Positions 27,243 through 36,725 of a stretch of DNA of 44,990 bases are shown here, one piece after another. The DNA is from Helicobacter cetorum (lineage in GTDB: Bacteria; Campylobacterota; Campylobacteria; Campylobacterales; DZAY01). Below the pieces are notes generated by a model. That model saw only the letters and a program-made list of their open reading frames with translations, was not told where the DNA came from and searched no databases. Position 1 is the stretch's first letter, and every line of letters begins with the position of its first letter. The translations under genes and the position numbers were made by a program. The stretch covers positions 1 through 44,990 of the forward strand of contig DZAY01000020.1 in NCBI GenBank assembly GCA_022729735.1. The letters run 5' to 3'.

Positions 27243-27811
27243 TGAGCATTGAAATCTCAAAGGTGGCAAATCTTCCTTCAAAATATGGTGAGTTTAAAAT
27301 ACAATCATTCAAAGAAGGTTCAAAAGAGCATTTAGCAATATTTAGCCAAAACTTAGATTTAATTGATATTCCATTAATTAGAGTCCATTCAGAATGTCTT
27401 ACAGGAGATGCTTTAGGCAGTCTTAAATGTGATTGTGGTTGGCAGTTGCAAAAAGCTCTGAAAATGGTATCTCAAAATGGTGGAATGGTTATATATTTAA
27501 GACAAGAAGGTAGAAATATCGGACTTTTAAATAAAGTAAATGCTTATGCTCTTCAAGATTTGGGATTTGATACAGTTGAAGCAAATCACCAATTAGGATT
27601 TGCTGGAGATTTGCGAACTTATGAGATTGTAGAGTATATTTTAAACCACTTTAATATCAAAAAAATCAAACTTCTAACTAATAATCCAACTAAAATAGAG
27701 AGTTTAAAAGATATAGAGATATTAGAGCGAATTCCAATAGTTGCAAAACCGAATAGATTTAATGAAAACTACTTAAAAATAAAAAAAGAGAAGATGGGTC
27801 ATCTATATTAA
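27242..27811 (+). CDS. ribA: GTP cyclohydrolase II
   Basis: First committed enzyme of riboflavin synthesis. The 189-residue stand-alone form keeps the zinc cysteines C52, C63 and C65 (ECLTGDALGSLKCDC), the LRQEGRNIGL loop and the LLTNNPTKI segment that follows GTP-binding residues. No RibB domain is attached, so 3,4-dihydroxy-2-butanone-phosphate synthase must be encoded elsewhere. It overlaps galU by one base and precedes murA by 9 bp. Confidence 0.95.
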   Translation: MSIEISKVANLPSKYGEFKIQSFKEGSKEHLAIFSQNLDLIDIPLIRVHSECLTGDALGSLKCDCGWQLQKALKMVSQNGGMVIYLRQEGRNIGLLNKVNAYALQDLGFDTVEANHQLGFAGDLRTYEIVEYILNHFNIKKIKLLTNNPTKIESLKDIEILERIPIVAKPNRFNENYLKIKKEKMGHLY

Positions 27812-27820
27812 AGGATTAAA

Positions 27821-29089
27821 ATGGATTATTTACTAATCGAAGGTGGAAGAGAGTTAAGTGGTGAGATTAAAATTTCAGGCTCAAAAAATGCTTCTCTTCC
27901 TCTAATAGCTTCAACAATTTTGGCAAAAAATAGAGTGAATATTAGCAATGTGCCAAATGTTGCAGATATAAAAACACTTTTACAACTAATAGAAAATATT
28001 GGTGGGGAGTATAGCTTTGCAAATGGGGTTATAAATATTTCTACTCAAAATATAGAAAAAACAACAGCATTATATGATATTGTAAGAACAATGAGAGCTT
28101 CAATTCTAACTTTAGGCCCACTACTTGCAAGATTTGGACATTGCGAAGTAAGTCTTCCAGGAGGATGTGCGATTGGAGAGCGACCTGTGGATTTACATTT
28201 AAAAGCTTTGGCAAAAATGGGTGCAAATATTGAAATAAAAAATGGTTATATTTTAGCAAATTGTGAAGGAAGTTTAAATGGTGCTGAAATTGTTTTTGAT
28301 AAGATAACAGTTACAGGCACAGAAAATATTATAATGGCAGCAGCTTTAGCAAATGGTGAGAGTAGAATTATAAATTCAGCCAAAGAGCCAGAAGTTGTGC
28401 AGTTATGCGAACTATTGAGAGATGCTGGAGTTAGCATTAGTGGAATTGGAAGTAGTGAGCTAACTATCAAAGGAACAAATCGAGAGTTGTTAAATTTTCC
28501 AGATATTAGAGTAATTCCAGATAGAATAGAAGCAGGAACTTATCTCTGTGCAGGAGCAATTACAAACTCTAATATAGTAGTTAGAGATGTAATTCCAGCA
28601 CATATTCAATCAATCACATCAAAGCTTATAGAAATGGGAGTTCCACTAAATATTGGTGAAGATTTTATTGAGATGAAAAAGTATGATAAATTACATCCAA
28701 CAAATATAATCACAAAAGAGTATCCAGCATTTCCAACAGATATGCAAGCTCAATTTATGGCATTAGCTACACAAGCAGAAGGCACAACAATCATAGAAGA
28801 GACACTTTTTGAAAATAGATTTATGCATGTTAGCGAACTTAGAAGAGTTGGAGCAAAAATTCATCTCAAAGGAACAGTAGCAACAATTGAAGGCAAAACA
28901 GAGCTATTTGGTGCAGATTTAATGGCTACTGATTTAAGGGCAAGTAGTGCTTTAATTTTAGCAGGACTTGTAGCAAAAGGTTTTAGTAAAGTTCATAGAA
29001 TTTACCATTTAGACAGAGGTTATGAGAAGCTTGAAGAAAAGTTAAATAGTTTAGGTGCAAATATTAAGCGATTAATAGAACCAAAGTAG
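27821..29089 (+). CDS. murA: UDP-N-acetylglucosamine 1-carboxyvinyltransferase
   Basis: First committed step of peptidoglycan synthesis. The 422-residue protein has the KNASLPL lysine-containing start and the catalytic cysteine C116 ([14 protein letters not shown]), the target of fosfomycin in the family; [12 protein letters not shown] and the [11 protein letters not shown] region are also conserved. AAAGGA precedes the ATG. Only one copy is in this window. Confidence 0.97.
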   Translation: MDYLLIEGGRELSGEIKISGSKNASLPLIASTILAKNRVNISNVPNVADIKTLLQLIENIGGEYSFANGVINISTQNIEKTTALYDIVRTMRASILTLGPLLARFGHCEVSLPGGCAIGERPVDLHLKALAKMGANIEIKNGYILANCEGSLNGAEIVFDKITVTGTENIIMAAALANGESRIINSAKEPEVVQLCELLRDAGVSISGIGSSELTIKGTNRELLNFPDIRVIPDRIEAGTYLCAGAITNSNIVVRDVIPAHIQSITSKLIEMGVPLNIGEDFIEMKKYDKLHPTNIITKEYPAFPTDMQAQFMALATQAEGTTIIEETLFENRFMHVSELRRVGAKIHLKGTVATIEGKTELFGADLMATDLRASSALILAGLVAKGFSKVHRIYHLDRGYEKLEEKLNSLGANIKRLIEPK

Positions 29090-29092
29090 ATT

Positions 29093-30646
29093 ATGAAATT
29101 TTTGCATATAGAAGCATTTTTACTTTTTTTACCACTGATTGGCATATATTTTTATTCAAAAAATAGAGATATTAACTATTTTTCTACTAACTCTTTGCAA
29201 AAGTTATCTACAAACTCTAAGAGTTATCTGAAAAATTTGTTACTATTTTTATCACCAATTTTTCTAATTATCGCAATATCGCGACCCGTTATTATAGGTG
29301 ATATGAAACCTGTTAAGAGTAAGAGTCGCGATATTGTGATAGCTATTGATATATCTGGCTCTATGAGTGGCGATGATATAAAGCCAAATAGATTGGAGTT
29401 TGCAAAAGATAAATTAAGAGAGATTTTAAAATCTCTTAAAAATAGCAGAGTAGCAATTTTGGCTTTTACTACAAACACAATTATTTTATCACCATTAACT
29501 TCAGATAGAGATATTTTATTAAATGTCTTTGATTCAATTAATTTAGATAGTGTTATAACTAAAGGCACAGATTTAATGCCACTTTTAATTCAAACTGATA
29601 AATTAATAAAGTCTGATAAAAAATATTTAATAGTTTTAAGTGATGGTGGAGATGAGTATGTTTTAACTCAACATATTGAGTTTGCAAAAAGTAAAAATAT
29701 TGAAGTTTCAATTATTGGAATAGGAACAAAATATGGTTCAACTTTGAGAGATGGTAATGGAGAGCTTTTAAAAGATAGCAGTGGAAATATTGTAGTCTCA
29801 TCTATCAATCAAAATATTGAATATTTAGCCAAATTAAGTGGTGGAATATATGTCGAAAATGGTGGTGTAGATGATATTTTAACTCATATTGAGAGTTTTA
29901 AAGATAGAGAAGTTGAAAGTGTTGAGTATGAGTATTTTGAACTTTTTTATCTATTTTTGATAATTTCATTCATATCTTTTAGCTTATCTATTTTTAATAT
30001 AAAATTTAAAAATTTCACAATTTTACTACTATTTTTAATAATTCCAAAAGCAAACTCTTCAATAATTGATTTTTATCACATACAAGAGTTTAAAAAGAGT
30101 TATGAAAAAGGGGATTATAATAGTAGTATTAATAGTTTATTAAATATAGATGATAGTTATCAAAAGTTTTTTAATTTAGGAAATAGTTACTACTATTTGA
30201 GAGAATACAAAAAAGCTGTTGAGAGTTATGAAAGAGTAGTTGGTGGAGGTAAAGATTTTAGAGCAAAAGCATTTTTTAATATGGGAAACTCATATTTTAA
30301 AGCAGAAAAATATCAAGAAGCAATTGAGAGTTATACAAAATCGCTTATATTAAACTATGATAGAGATTGTGAATTTAATAGAGAATTAGCATATACCAAG
30401 CTTAAAAATCAAAATAAAGATAGTGAAAAACCAAAAAATAAAAATAGTAATAAAGGCTCTATTGCAAATGAAAGTAGTGGAGAAGGGAAATCAAATAGCA
30501 ATCTAAATAGTGGAAATGGAGAGAGTGGAAGTGGAGCAAAAGAGGGTGAAAGCGAAGATAAAGATACCAATAAAAAGCCTTTAAGTTATAAACAGTATCA
30601 ACTAATTAATCAAAAAAAGGGAAGTGATGAAGAAAAGCCTTGGTAG
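29093..30646 (+). CDS. VWA-TPR membrane protein (BatB-BatC fusion)
   Basis: A 517-residue inner-membrane protein. Two N-terminal helices (about 5-21 and 48-66) are followed by a von Willebrand factor A domain whose MIDAS is D86-S88-S90 (DISGS), with TKGTD and LSDGGDE further on. A third helix region (about 282-325) leads to TPR repeats (about 335-435) and a low-complexity Asn/Ser/Gly/Lys tail ending in EEKPW. This matches BatB fused to BatC from the Bat (Bacteroides aerotolerance) system, thought to act in envelope stress with a MoxR ATPase; no MoxR gene is in the window. It starts 3 bp after murA without a clear ribosome-binding site, so reinitiation is likely. Confidence 0.88.
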   Translation: MKFLHIEAFLLFLPLIGIYFYSKNRDINYFSTNSLQKLSTNSKSYLKNLLLFLSPIFLIIAISRPVIIGDMKPVKSKSRDIVIAIDISGSMSGDDIKPNRLEFAKDKLREILKSLKNSRVAILAFTTNTIILSPLTSDRDILLNVFDSINLDSVITKGTDLMPLLIQTDKLIKSDKKYLIVLSDGGDEYVLTQHIEFAKSKNIEVSIIGIGTKYGSTLRDGNGELLKDSSGNIVVSSINQNIEYLAKLSGGIYVENGGVDDILTHIESFKDREVESVEYEYFELFYLFLIISFISFSLSIFNIKFKNFTILLLFLIIPKANSSIIDFYHIQEFKKSYEKGDYNSSINSLLNIDDSYQKFFNLGNSYYYLREYKKAVESYERVVGGGKDFRAKAFFNMGNSYFKAEKYQEAIESYTKSLILNYDRDCEFNRELAYTKLKNQNKDSEKPKNKNSNKGSIANESSGEGKSNSNLNSGNGESGSGAKEGESEDKDTNKKPLSYKQYQLINQKKGSDEEKPW

Positions 30647-31730
30647 TTTTCTACTTTTTTGCTCATTTTTATATGGAGTTGATTTTAATTTATCTATCTC
30701 TTCAAATAGTGGTTACAAAAATTATCCTCTTATTTTAACTTTTGATTTTATAAAATCAAAAGATGAAACAAATCTATTTTTTGATTATAAACCAAAGTTA
30801 GATGGATTTGAATTTATAGTTTTACAAAAAAAAGATATGGCTTTAGATAATAAACTTCAAGAAAAAGTTTATATAAAAGTTACTCCAAAAGTTAGTGGAG
30901 ATTTTATATTTGATAGTAATGTTACACTTAAACATAGCTCAAATGATAATGTAAAACAGATTATTAGTGGGAGAGATAATGTAAATTATCTTCAAACAAC
31001 AGATAAAATTATAAAACTTCCTAATATTAATTTAAATATAAAAGATACATTTAGTGATTTGGTTGGAGATTTTAAAATCAAAGCTAAATTTAATAATAGA
31101 GAATTAATTGAAGGTGAGCCATTTGCCATTGAGTTTATAATAAGTGGTTATGGAGATTTAGATGTTATAAAATCTTTTTCTATTCCAGAAATTACAAATG
31201 TTAAATATTTTGCAGATGAGATAAAGCGAAATTTTGAAATTAAAGATAATAGACTATTTAGTCAAGTTTCACAACGATTTGCATTTGTTGGAGAAAAGAG
31301 TTATACAATTCCTAAGTTATCTTTTGAATATTTTAATATAACAAAAGATAGTTTGGATACAATTCATACAGATGAGGTTAATGTCTTATTAAAGCCAAAT
31401 CCTTACAAAGATTTAATTATAGTAGAAGATAAAAAAGAGATTGATTATCTATCCATGATAAAAGATTTTTTGATATATCTATTTATATTTATAAATGGTT
31501 TTTTGATTGGCAAATATCTTAAATTCAATAGAAAAGTTGTTGAAAAAAGTTTTATTGATAAAATAGATAGTGCAAAAGATACAAAAGAGCTATTTAATAT
31601 AGTTATTCCTTATATTTCTAAACATGAATTTAGTAATTTCTTAAATAAAGTTGAGATAAATTTATCAAATAATAGAGAGTTAAAAAGCTTAAAAGAGGAG
31701 GCAAAAGAGTTATGCAAAAAGTTTTTATAG
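30627..31730 (+). CDS. BatD-like membrane protein
   Basis: A 367-residue protein with a signal peptide (MKKSLGSFLLFCSFLYG), a beta-rich periplasmic part with FKIKAKFNNRELIEGEPFAIEF typical of the BatD repeat, a transmembrane helix near residue 285 (LIYLFIFINGFLIGKYL) and a charged cytoplasmic C-terminus. I start at ATG 30627, 7 bases after AAGGGAA; the GTG one codon earlier is less likely. It overlaps the BatB-C gene by 20 bp, supporting a shared complex. Confidence 0.82.
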   Translation: MKKSLGSFLLFCSFLYGVDFNLSISSNSGYKNYPLILTFDFIKSKDETNLFFDYKPKLDGFEFIVLQKKDMALDNKLQEKVYIKVTPKVSGDFIFDSNVTLKHSSNDNVKQIISGRDNVNYLQTTDKIIKLPNINLNIKDTFSDLVGDFKIKAKFNNRELIEGEPFAIEFIISGYGDLDVIKSFSIPEITNVKYFADEIKRNFEIKDNRLFSQVSQRFAFVGEKSYTIPKLSFEYFNITKDSLDTIHTDEVNVLLKPNPYKDLIIVEDKKEIDYLSMIKDFLIYLFIFINGFLIGKYLKFNRKVVEKSFIDKIDSAKDTKELFNIVIPYISKHEFSNFLNKVEINLSNNRELKSLKEEAKELCKKFL

Positions 31731-33100
31731 ATACAAGAGAGTTAGATATTAGATGTGTTGAAAAACTCTTTTTGAGTGAAGATATTTTAATGGAAAATGC
31801 TGCAAGAGATATGTATGACTATATTATTTCAAAATTCAAACCAACACAAACTGTATTAATAGTTGCTGGAAGTGGCGATAATGGAGCTGATGGAATAGCT
31901 TTAGCAAGAATGCTTCATCCAAGATTTGCTATAAATCTATTTTTGCCATTAGGATTGAAATCAAAAATGGCTAACTTGCAATTTGAAAGAGCAAAAGCAG
32001 TTGGAGTTAAAATTGTTTCAAAAGTGATAGATGCTGATATTATTGTAGATGCTATATTTGGTGCTGGATTTAATAAATCTTTAAGTGAAGATATTGAAGA
32101 GATTATTAGCCAACTCAATTTATCAAATGGTTACAAAATTGCTTGTGATGTTCCAAGTGGGCTTAACTCATTAGGAAATATTGAATCTATTATATTCAAA
32201 GCCGATTGCACTATTACAATGGGTGCTCCAAAACTTAGACTATTTTCAGATTATGCTAAAGATTATGTAGGAGATATAATTGTTGGAAGACTTGGGCTTG
32301 ATAAAGTAATTTATGAAATTGATAGTAACTATAATCTATTAGAAGAGAGCGATTTTAAACCTCCATATAGAGCCAAAAAGAGTTCAAATAAAGGTGAGTT
32401 TGGACATCTGTTAGTTATAGGCGGAGAAAAGATTGGTGCAAGTATAATAAGTGCAAAAAGTGCTTTAGCTTTTGGAGCTGGTGTTGTATCTTTACTTACG
32501 GATTGCTTAAATATTCCATATGAAATTATAAAAACTAATCAAATAGCCAATAATGTAAATGCAGTAGCAATCGGTATGGGACTTGGTCAAACTGTCACAA
32601 AAGAGCATTTAGATTTAATTTATAATAAAAGAGCTATTTTAGATGCTGATATTTTTCACAATCCAATTATAAAAGAGATTTTAGAAAACAAAAGCGAATT
32701 AATCTTAACTCCACATCCAAAAGAGTTTGCTTCACTTCTTCAAATATTGGGTATTAAAGAGAATTTAGATGCAAAAGATATTCAACAAAATAGATTTAAT
32801 TTAAGCTTAGAATTTAGCAAACTTTATCCAGAAACTGTACTGATTTTAAAAGGTTCAAATACAATCATAGCTCATAGAGAAAAGTTATATATCAATAGCT
32901 TTGGCACATCAATGTTATCAAAAGCTGGAAGTGGAGATGTTTTATCTGGTTTAATTGGAGCAATGTTAGCTCAAGGTTACACACTATTAGAATCAGCCCT
33001 CACAAGCTCACTTGCACAAACATTAGCCCTTAAACATATAGATAAAAGCTCATTTGCTTTAACTCCACTTGATTTAATAGAAGCAGTTTCAAAACTTTAG
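31712..33100 (+). CDS. nnr: Bifunctional NAD(P)H-hydrate epimerase / ADP-dependent dehydratase
   Basis: Repairs damaged NADH and NADPH. The 462-residue fusion has the N-terminal epimerase (SGDNGADGIALARML, the DAIFGAGF strand) and the C-terminal ribokinase-like dehydratase (GEFGHLLVIGG, LTPHPKEFA and the ATP-binding SKAGSGDVLSGLIGAMLA). Both active sites look complete. It overlaps the batD-like gene by 19 bp and ends the galU operon. Confidence 0.95.
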   Translation: MQKVFIDTRELDIRCVEKLFLSEDILMENAARDMYDYIISKFKPTQTVLIVAGSGDNGADGIALARMLHPRFAINLFLPLGLKSKMANLQFERAKAVGVKIVSKVIDADIIVDAIFGAGFNKSLSEDIEEIISQLNLSNGYKIACDVPSGLNSLGNIESIIFKADCTITMGAPKLRLFSDYAKDYVGDIIVGRLGLDKVIYEIDSNYNLLEESDFKPPYRAKKSSNKGEFGHLLVIGGEKIGASIISAKSALAFGAGVVSLLTDCLNIPYEIIKTNQIANNVNAVAIGMGLGQTVTKEHLDLIYNKRAILDADIFHNPIIKEILENKSELILTPHPKEFASLLQILGIKENLDAKDIQQNRFNLSLEFSKLYPETVLILKGSNTIIAHREKLYINSFGTSMLSKAGSGDVLSGLIGAMLAQGYTLLESALTSSLAQTLALKHIDKSSFALTPLDLIEAVSKL

Positions 33101-33121
33101 AAGTTAGACAAAAGTCTAACT
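33101..33121. repeat. Stem-loop between nnr and the PhoX-like gene, copy 2
   Basis: AAGTTAGAC and GTCTAACT pair over 8 bp around an AAAA loop, directly after the nnr stop codon and between convergent genes. No U-run follows on either strand. The left arm is identical to that of the hairpin at 22784-22805. It may act as a weak two-way terminator. Confidence 0.45.
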
Positions 33122-33173
33122 CTAAAAACTAAGAAAAAAGACAATTTTTTAAGCTAAATTCGATAATGAATTA

Positions 33174-35024
33174 TTATTTTAACTCTGGAATGCCACCGAT
33201 GTATCCAAATGGTGCATTAAATTTATCTATTTTAGTTTCAAGTTCTGCTTTTAATGCTTGTGGAGTTGTTTTTGTAAAATCTCCTAAATGTTGAGCATTG
33301 CTCATGATATATGTATGCCCATTTAAATTTTCAACAACTTGAAGCCCAGTTGATTCGCCACCAGCTGTAACAGATGCAATTCTTGAAAGTTTTTTTGTAT
33401 CTACATTGTATGCCCAAACAAAATTATTTGTATGTCCTCCACTATCTTCACCTATAAATAGAGTTCTCATTTTTTCAGAAAAGAAGATATTATCTGTATT
33501 TGCAACTTTATCAACAGCACATGTATTTCCAAACTCATCAGTTGCTATCTCTTGACCTAAAAGTGTTTCAGGCACATACATATCAACTGGCACATAATCA
33601 GAATTTATTGCATTGCTCTCACTATCTTTGATACCACTTTTTAAATTTAGCTCATATGTTCCACCACAACTGTTTTTAGCAACTCTTATATCATCTTTTG
33701 CAAATGTAGCATCTGTTTTCATGCCTTTATCAATGTAACTCATAGCAATATATAGTTTTTTATCAGCGATATTTACAGCTACACCTTCCATTTTATTCCA
33801 TTCGGTTGTAGCACCTTTTATAGCAACATATCTTCTAAGCTCTAAATGTGTAGCGATATTTTCCATGTTTGGTTTTAATTTTAGATATTCAACACCAGTA
33901 TGCCCAGCTTTTATAGCAGTGAAACCATCTTTTGGCTCAAGTGAGTACTCAAATATATCATCAAAACTATATTTATCAGCCCAGCTTTTTACCTCTGCAT
34001 CTGTAGCACTTCCAAGCTTTATCCAGCTAATCGTAGCTTTTCCACCATCAGTTGAGCCATCAGGTGAAGTTTGAGTCCATTTACCAGCATATAAAGTTCC
34101 ATTAGTTAAATCGTTTGCTTTATTTGCAACATACATATAAAGTCCAACATTTATACCATCATCTCCGAAAAATGCTGTTTTACCATCAGGCATGATTTTA
34201 CTCATCTCCCATGTTGCTCTACCCATTGAGTAGTGCTTTATAGGAGTTGTAGAGCTATCAGCTTTTACAACAACCTCTGTTATATATCCATAGTGGTAAG
34301 GATTTGCTGTTTTTTCATTTTTAAAATATAGCTCTGTTAAAGCTTTTATTCCATCTAATGTAGCTTGATAGTTTGAAGTTCCACTTGCAGGAGTGAAATA
34401 TAAAACATAATCTTCTTCACTTCCTAAGTGAGTATTCCATGGAGTTTGAGAACCAAAACATGGTATCCAAATACCATCTACCGATGAAAAATCGATAGGT
34501 TTTTGCTCAACTGCTTTTAATTTTCCACTACTATCTTGAGTGATAGATGTAAGTATCATACTCATAGGCATTCTTGAATACCATCTGGCATATTTTTCTG
34601 ATACACTCCCATCGCTTAATATCCAATCATACTCTAAATGTGAAACTAAATATAACTTTCCATCAATATTTAATAGCGAGTTAGAATCTGGAGTTTCAGC
34701 AATTACAGGATTTCCAAGTGGGTCATGTAATGGCTCCATTTTGTAGTTATAAAGCTGACCAGCACTATATTTATTTGTGCCAACTTTGTCTTTTACACCA
34801 AATAAAATATTGTAGCTTAAAGGATACTCTTTATACTCTGTGTCTGATATATAAACTTTAACCTTTGCATTTGAGTATGTTTTTGACATCTCATCCACAC
34901 TTTTTGGAGCATCCATTCCAACAAACTCAACTTTTTTTACACTTTTTGGAATTTCAATATTATTTATCTTATTTTCACACCCACTAAATAGAACTATTAA
35001 ACCTATTAACAAAGTTTTTTTCAT
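33174..35024 (-). CDS. PhoX-like lipoprotein (DUF839)
   Basis: A 616-residue predicted lipoprotein of the PhoX/DUF839 family, which contains calcium/iron-dependent alkaline phosphatases. I start at ATG 35024 after AGGAAA; a Lol-type signal with lipobox LFSGC puts the lipidated cysteine at residue 16. Family features include PDSNSLLNIDGKLYLVSHLEYDW-like early strands, WNTHLGSEED, a GRATWEMSKIMPDGKTAFFGDD segment and the late EDSGGHTNNFVWAYN. Campylobacter PhoX is exported by Tat; this one has a Sec lipoprotein signal without twin arginines. Phosphatase activity is inferred from family only. Confidence 0.85.
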   Translation of the reverse strand: MKKTLLIGLIVLFSGCENKINNIEIPKSVKKVEFVGMDAPKSVDEMSKTYSNAKVKVYISDTEYKEYPLSYNILFGVKDKVGTNKYSAGQLYNYKMEPLHDPLGNPVIAETPDSNSLLNIDGKLYLVSHLEYDWILSDGSVSEKYARWYSRMPMSMILTSITQDSSGKLKAVEQKPIDFSSVDGIWIPCFGSQTPWNTHLGSEEDYVLYFTPASGTSNYQATLDGIKALTELYFKNEKTANPYHYGYITEVVVKADSSTTPIKHYSMGRATWEMSKIMPDGKTAFFGDDGINVGLYMYVANKANDLTNGTLYAGKWTQTSPDGSTDGGKATISWIKLGSATDAEVKSWADKYSFDDIFEYSLEPKDGFTAIKAGHTGVEYLKLKPNMENIATHLELRRYVAIKGATTEWNKMEGVAVNIADKKLYIAMSYIDKGMKTDATFAKDDIRVAKNSCGGTYELNLKSGIKDSESNAINSDYVPVDMYVPETLLGQEIATDEFGNTCAVDKVANTDNIFFSEKMRTLFIGEDSGGHTNNFVWAYNVDTKKLSRIASVTAGGESTGLQVVENLNGHTYIMSNAQHLGDFTKTTPQALKAELETKIDKFNAPFGYIGGIPELK

Positions 35025-35074
35025 AAAATTTCCTATCTTTTTAAAATTCAAAACAAATAAAATAAGTTTTATAT

Positions 35075-36421
35075 TTAACTATACAATTTCCAAACTCTAA
35101 AATTTTTGCCCTTAATATTGTTTGTGCTTAGATGAAAAAATGCTATATCATACACATACATATCAATAGCCACATAAGCATATCTATCAAAAATATCTAT
35201 TTTTCCTACATGCTCTTTGTTGATTGATTTATTTGATGTTAATGTTCCTAAAATATCTGTTGCTCGAAGTTTTGCTTTTTTGCCACCTTCTATACAGATA
35301 GTTCCCATTTTTGGCTTTATTATCACTTTTTTTACAGTTTGAATTTTCGCTAAATTGTTATTAAATTCTCTATCTAGTGAAGTTATAAAATTAACCGTTT
35401 TGCCATCTACTCCAGCTCTTGCAGTTCTTCCGACTCTATGAATATATGTCTCTTTACTGTTTGGCATATCATAATTTATTACAAGCTCAATATTTTTTAT
35501 ATCAAGCCCTCGCGATGCTAAATCTGTAGCCACCAATATCGGTATTGTTCTATTTGCAAAACAGAGAAGTATCTCATCTCTATCTAATTGTTCAAGCTCT
35601 CCATGAAGAGATTTTACAAAATAACCATCAAGTTCTAACTCATTTGTAACTTTTTTTACATCATCTTTTGTATTGCAAAAAATAATTGTACTTTCACTCT
35701 TATAAATAGATAAAATATTTTTCAATGCTTCGATTTTATCACTATTTTCAACATGATAAAAAAACTCTTCCAATAAATTTGGTTTATCTCTCACATCTTC
35801 TATCATAAGTGCTTCTGTTTGTATCTGTTTGCTTAAATTTATAACATCTTTTGGAAATGTGGCAGATATAAATATTGTCTGTTTTGTTTGATTTATAAAT
35901 GATAAAATTTTAGAAATATCTTCAAAAAATCCCATATCAAGCATTTTATCTGCTTCATCAAGTACAAATGTTTCAACTTTTTCTAAATTTAAATGCCCAT
36001 CTTCAAGTAATCTTAAAACTCTTCCAGGTGTTCCTATTGCTATATGACAACCATTTTTAAGTGAATTTATATGCAATCTTGTAGGAACTCCACCACAAAG
36101 TGTTAAAATTTTTACATTTTGTCTGAATTTTATTAATTTTCTAAGCTCTTTTGCAACTTGGTCTGATAGCTCTCTTGTTGGACAAATAATAAGTGATTGT
36201 GTGACTTGTTTTTTTTCATCTATTTTTAAACAAATTGGTATGCCAAATGCAACTGTTTTACCACTTCCTGTTTTTGCTTTAAGTATCACATCAGAACCAT
36301 CTATCATAGGCTTACAGCCGATAGCTTGGATATTTGTCATAAATTCATATCCTAAACTTTTTAGATTATCTATCATATTTATTGGCAAATTTAACTCATC
36401 AAATTTTTTATCTGTTACCAT
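35075..36421 (-). CDS. dbpA: ATP-dependent RNA helicase DbpA
   Basis: A 448-residue DEAD-box helicase acting in 50S ribosome assembly. The Q motif, KAKTGSGKT (motif I), PTRELSDQVA (Ia), TPGRVL (Ib), LDEADKML (II), SATF (III) and HRVGRTARAG (VI) are present. The C-terminal 75 residues match the DbpA RNA-binding domain, with IEGGKKAKLRATDILGTLT and a GKIDIFDRYAYVAI strand; this domain recognises 23S rRNA hairpin 92. It follows the PhoX-like gene in the opposite sense of transcription order by 50 bp. Confidence 0.93.
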   Translation of the reverse strand: MVTDKKFDELNLPINMIDNLKSLGYEFMTNIQAIGCKPMIDGSDVILKAKTGSGKTVAFGIPICLKIDEKKQVTQSLIICPTRELSDQVAKELRKLIKFRQNVKILTLCGGVPTRLHINSLKNGCHIAIGTPGRVLRLLEDGHLNLEKVETFVLDEADKMLDMGFFEDISKILSFINQTKQTIFISATFPKDVINLSKQIQTEALMIEDVRDKPNLLEEFFYHVENSDKIEALKNILSIYKSESTIIFCNTKDDVKKVTNELELDGYFVKSLHGELEQLDRDEILLCFANRTIPILVATDLASRGLDIKNIELVINYDMPNSKETYIHRVGRTARAGVDGKTVNFITSLDREFNNNLAKIQTVKKVIIKPKMGTICIEGGKKAKLRATDILGTLTSNKSINKEHVGKIDIFDRYAYVAIDMYVYDIAFFHLSTNNIKGKNFRVWKLYS

Positions 36422-36585
36422 TTTTATCCTTCAACTTTTTTAAACTCTTCTTTTTATCTCTATTCTTGATTAATATGGATTTGGTGATAACTCACTCAAT
36501 GCTACATTTCAACTAATTATATACAAAACATAAACTAAAATAGATTAATTATTATATGCTTTAATGTTTTAGATTATAAAATATT

Positions 36586-36700
36586 AGACTTCTTTCATAA
36601 ATTAGACCCTGAAACAAGTTCAGGGCGACAAAAACTTACACAAATAGTCATTCCGAACTTGTTTCGGAATCTAATTTATTAGTTATGCAAGAAGTTTATT
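36586..36700. repeat. MITE-like nested inverted-repeat element
   Basis: The 304-bp gap between dbpA and selO holds an imperfect inverted repeat of about 115 bp. The inner arms, 36602-36630 and 36646-36674, are imperfect inverse complements, and each is itself palindromic (CCCTGAAACAAGTTCAGGG; TTCCGAACTTGTTTCGGAA). The outer ends are related too: TAGACTTCTTTCATAA on the left against the complement of TTATGCAAGAAGTTTA on the right. No transposase lies inside. The GC-richer arms stand out from the AT-rich surroundings. No clear target duplication is visible. The rest of the gap is AT-rich with nothing further recognised. Confidence 0.65.
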
Positions 36701-36725
36701 GAATAAACTACAAATTAGGAGTTGT

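Noticed and set aside
36699..36725. TTG start extending selO by nine codons
   Set aside because: It lies at the edge of the inverted-repeat element and before the AGGAG site that serves ATG 36726.
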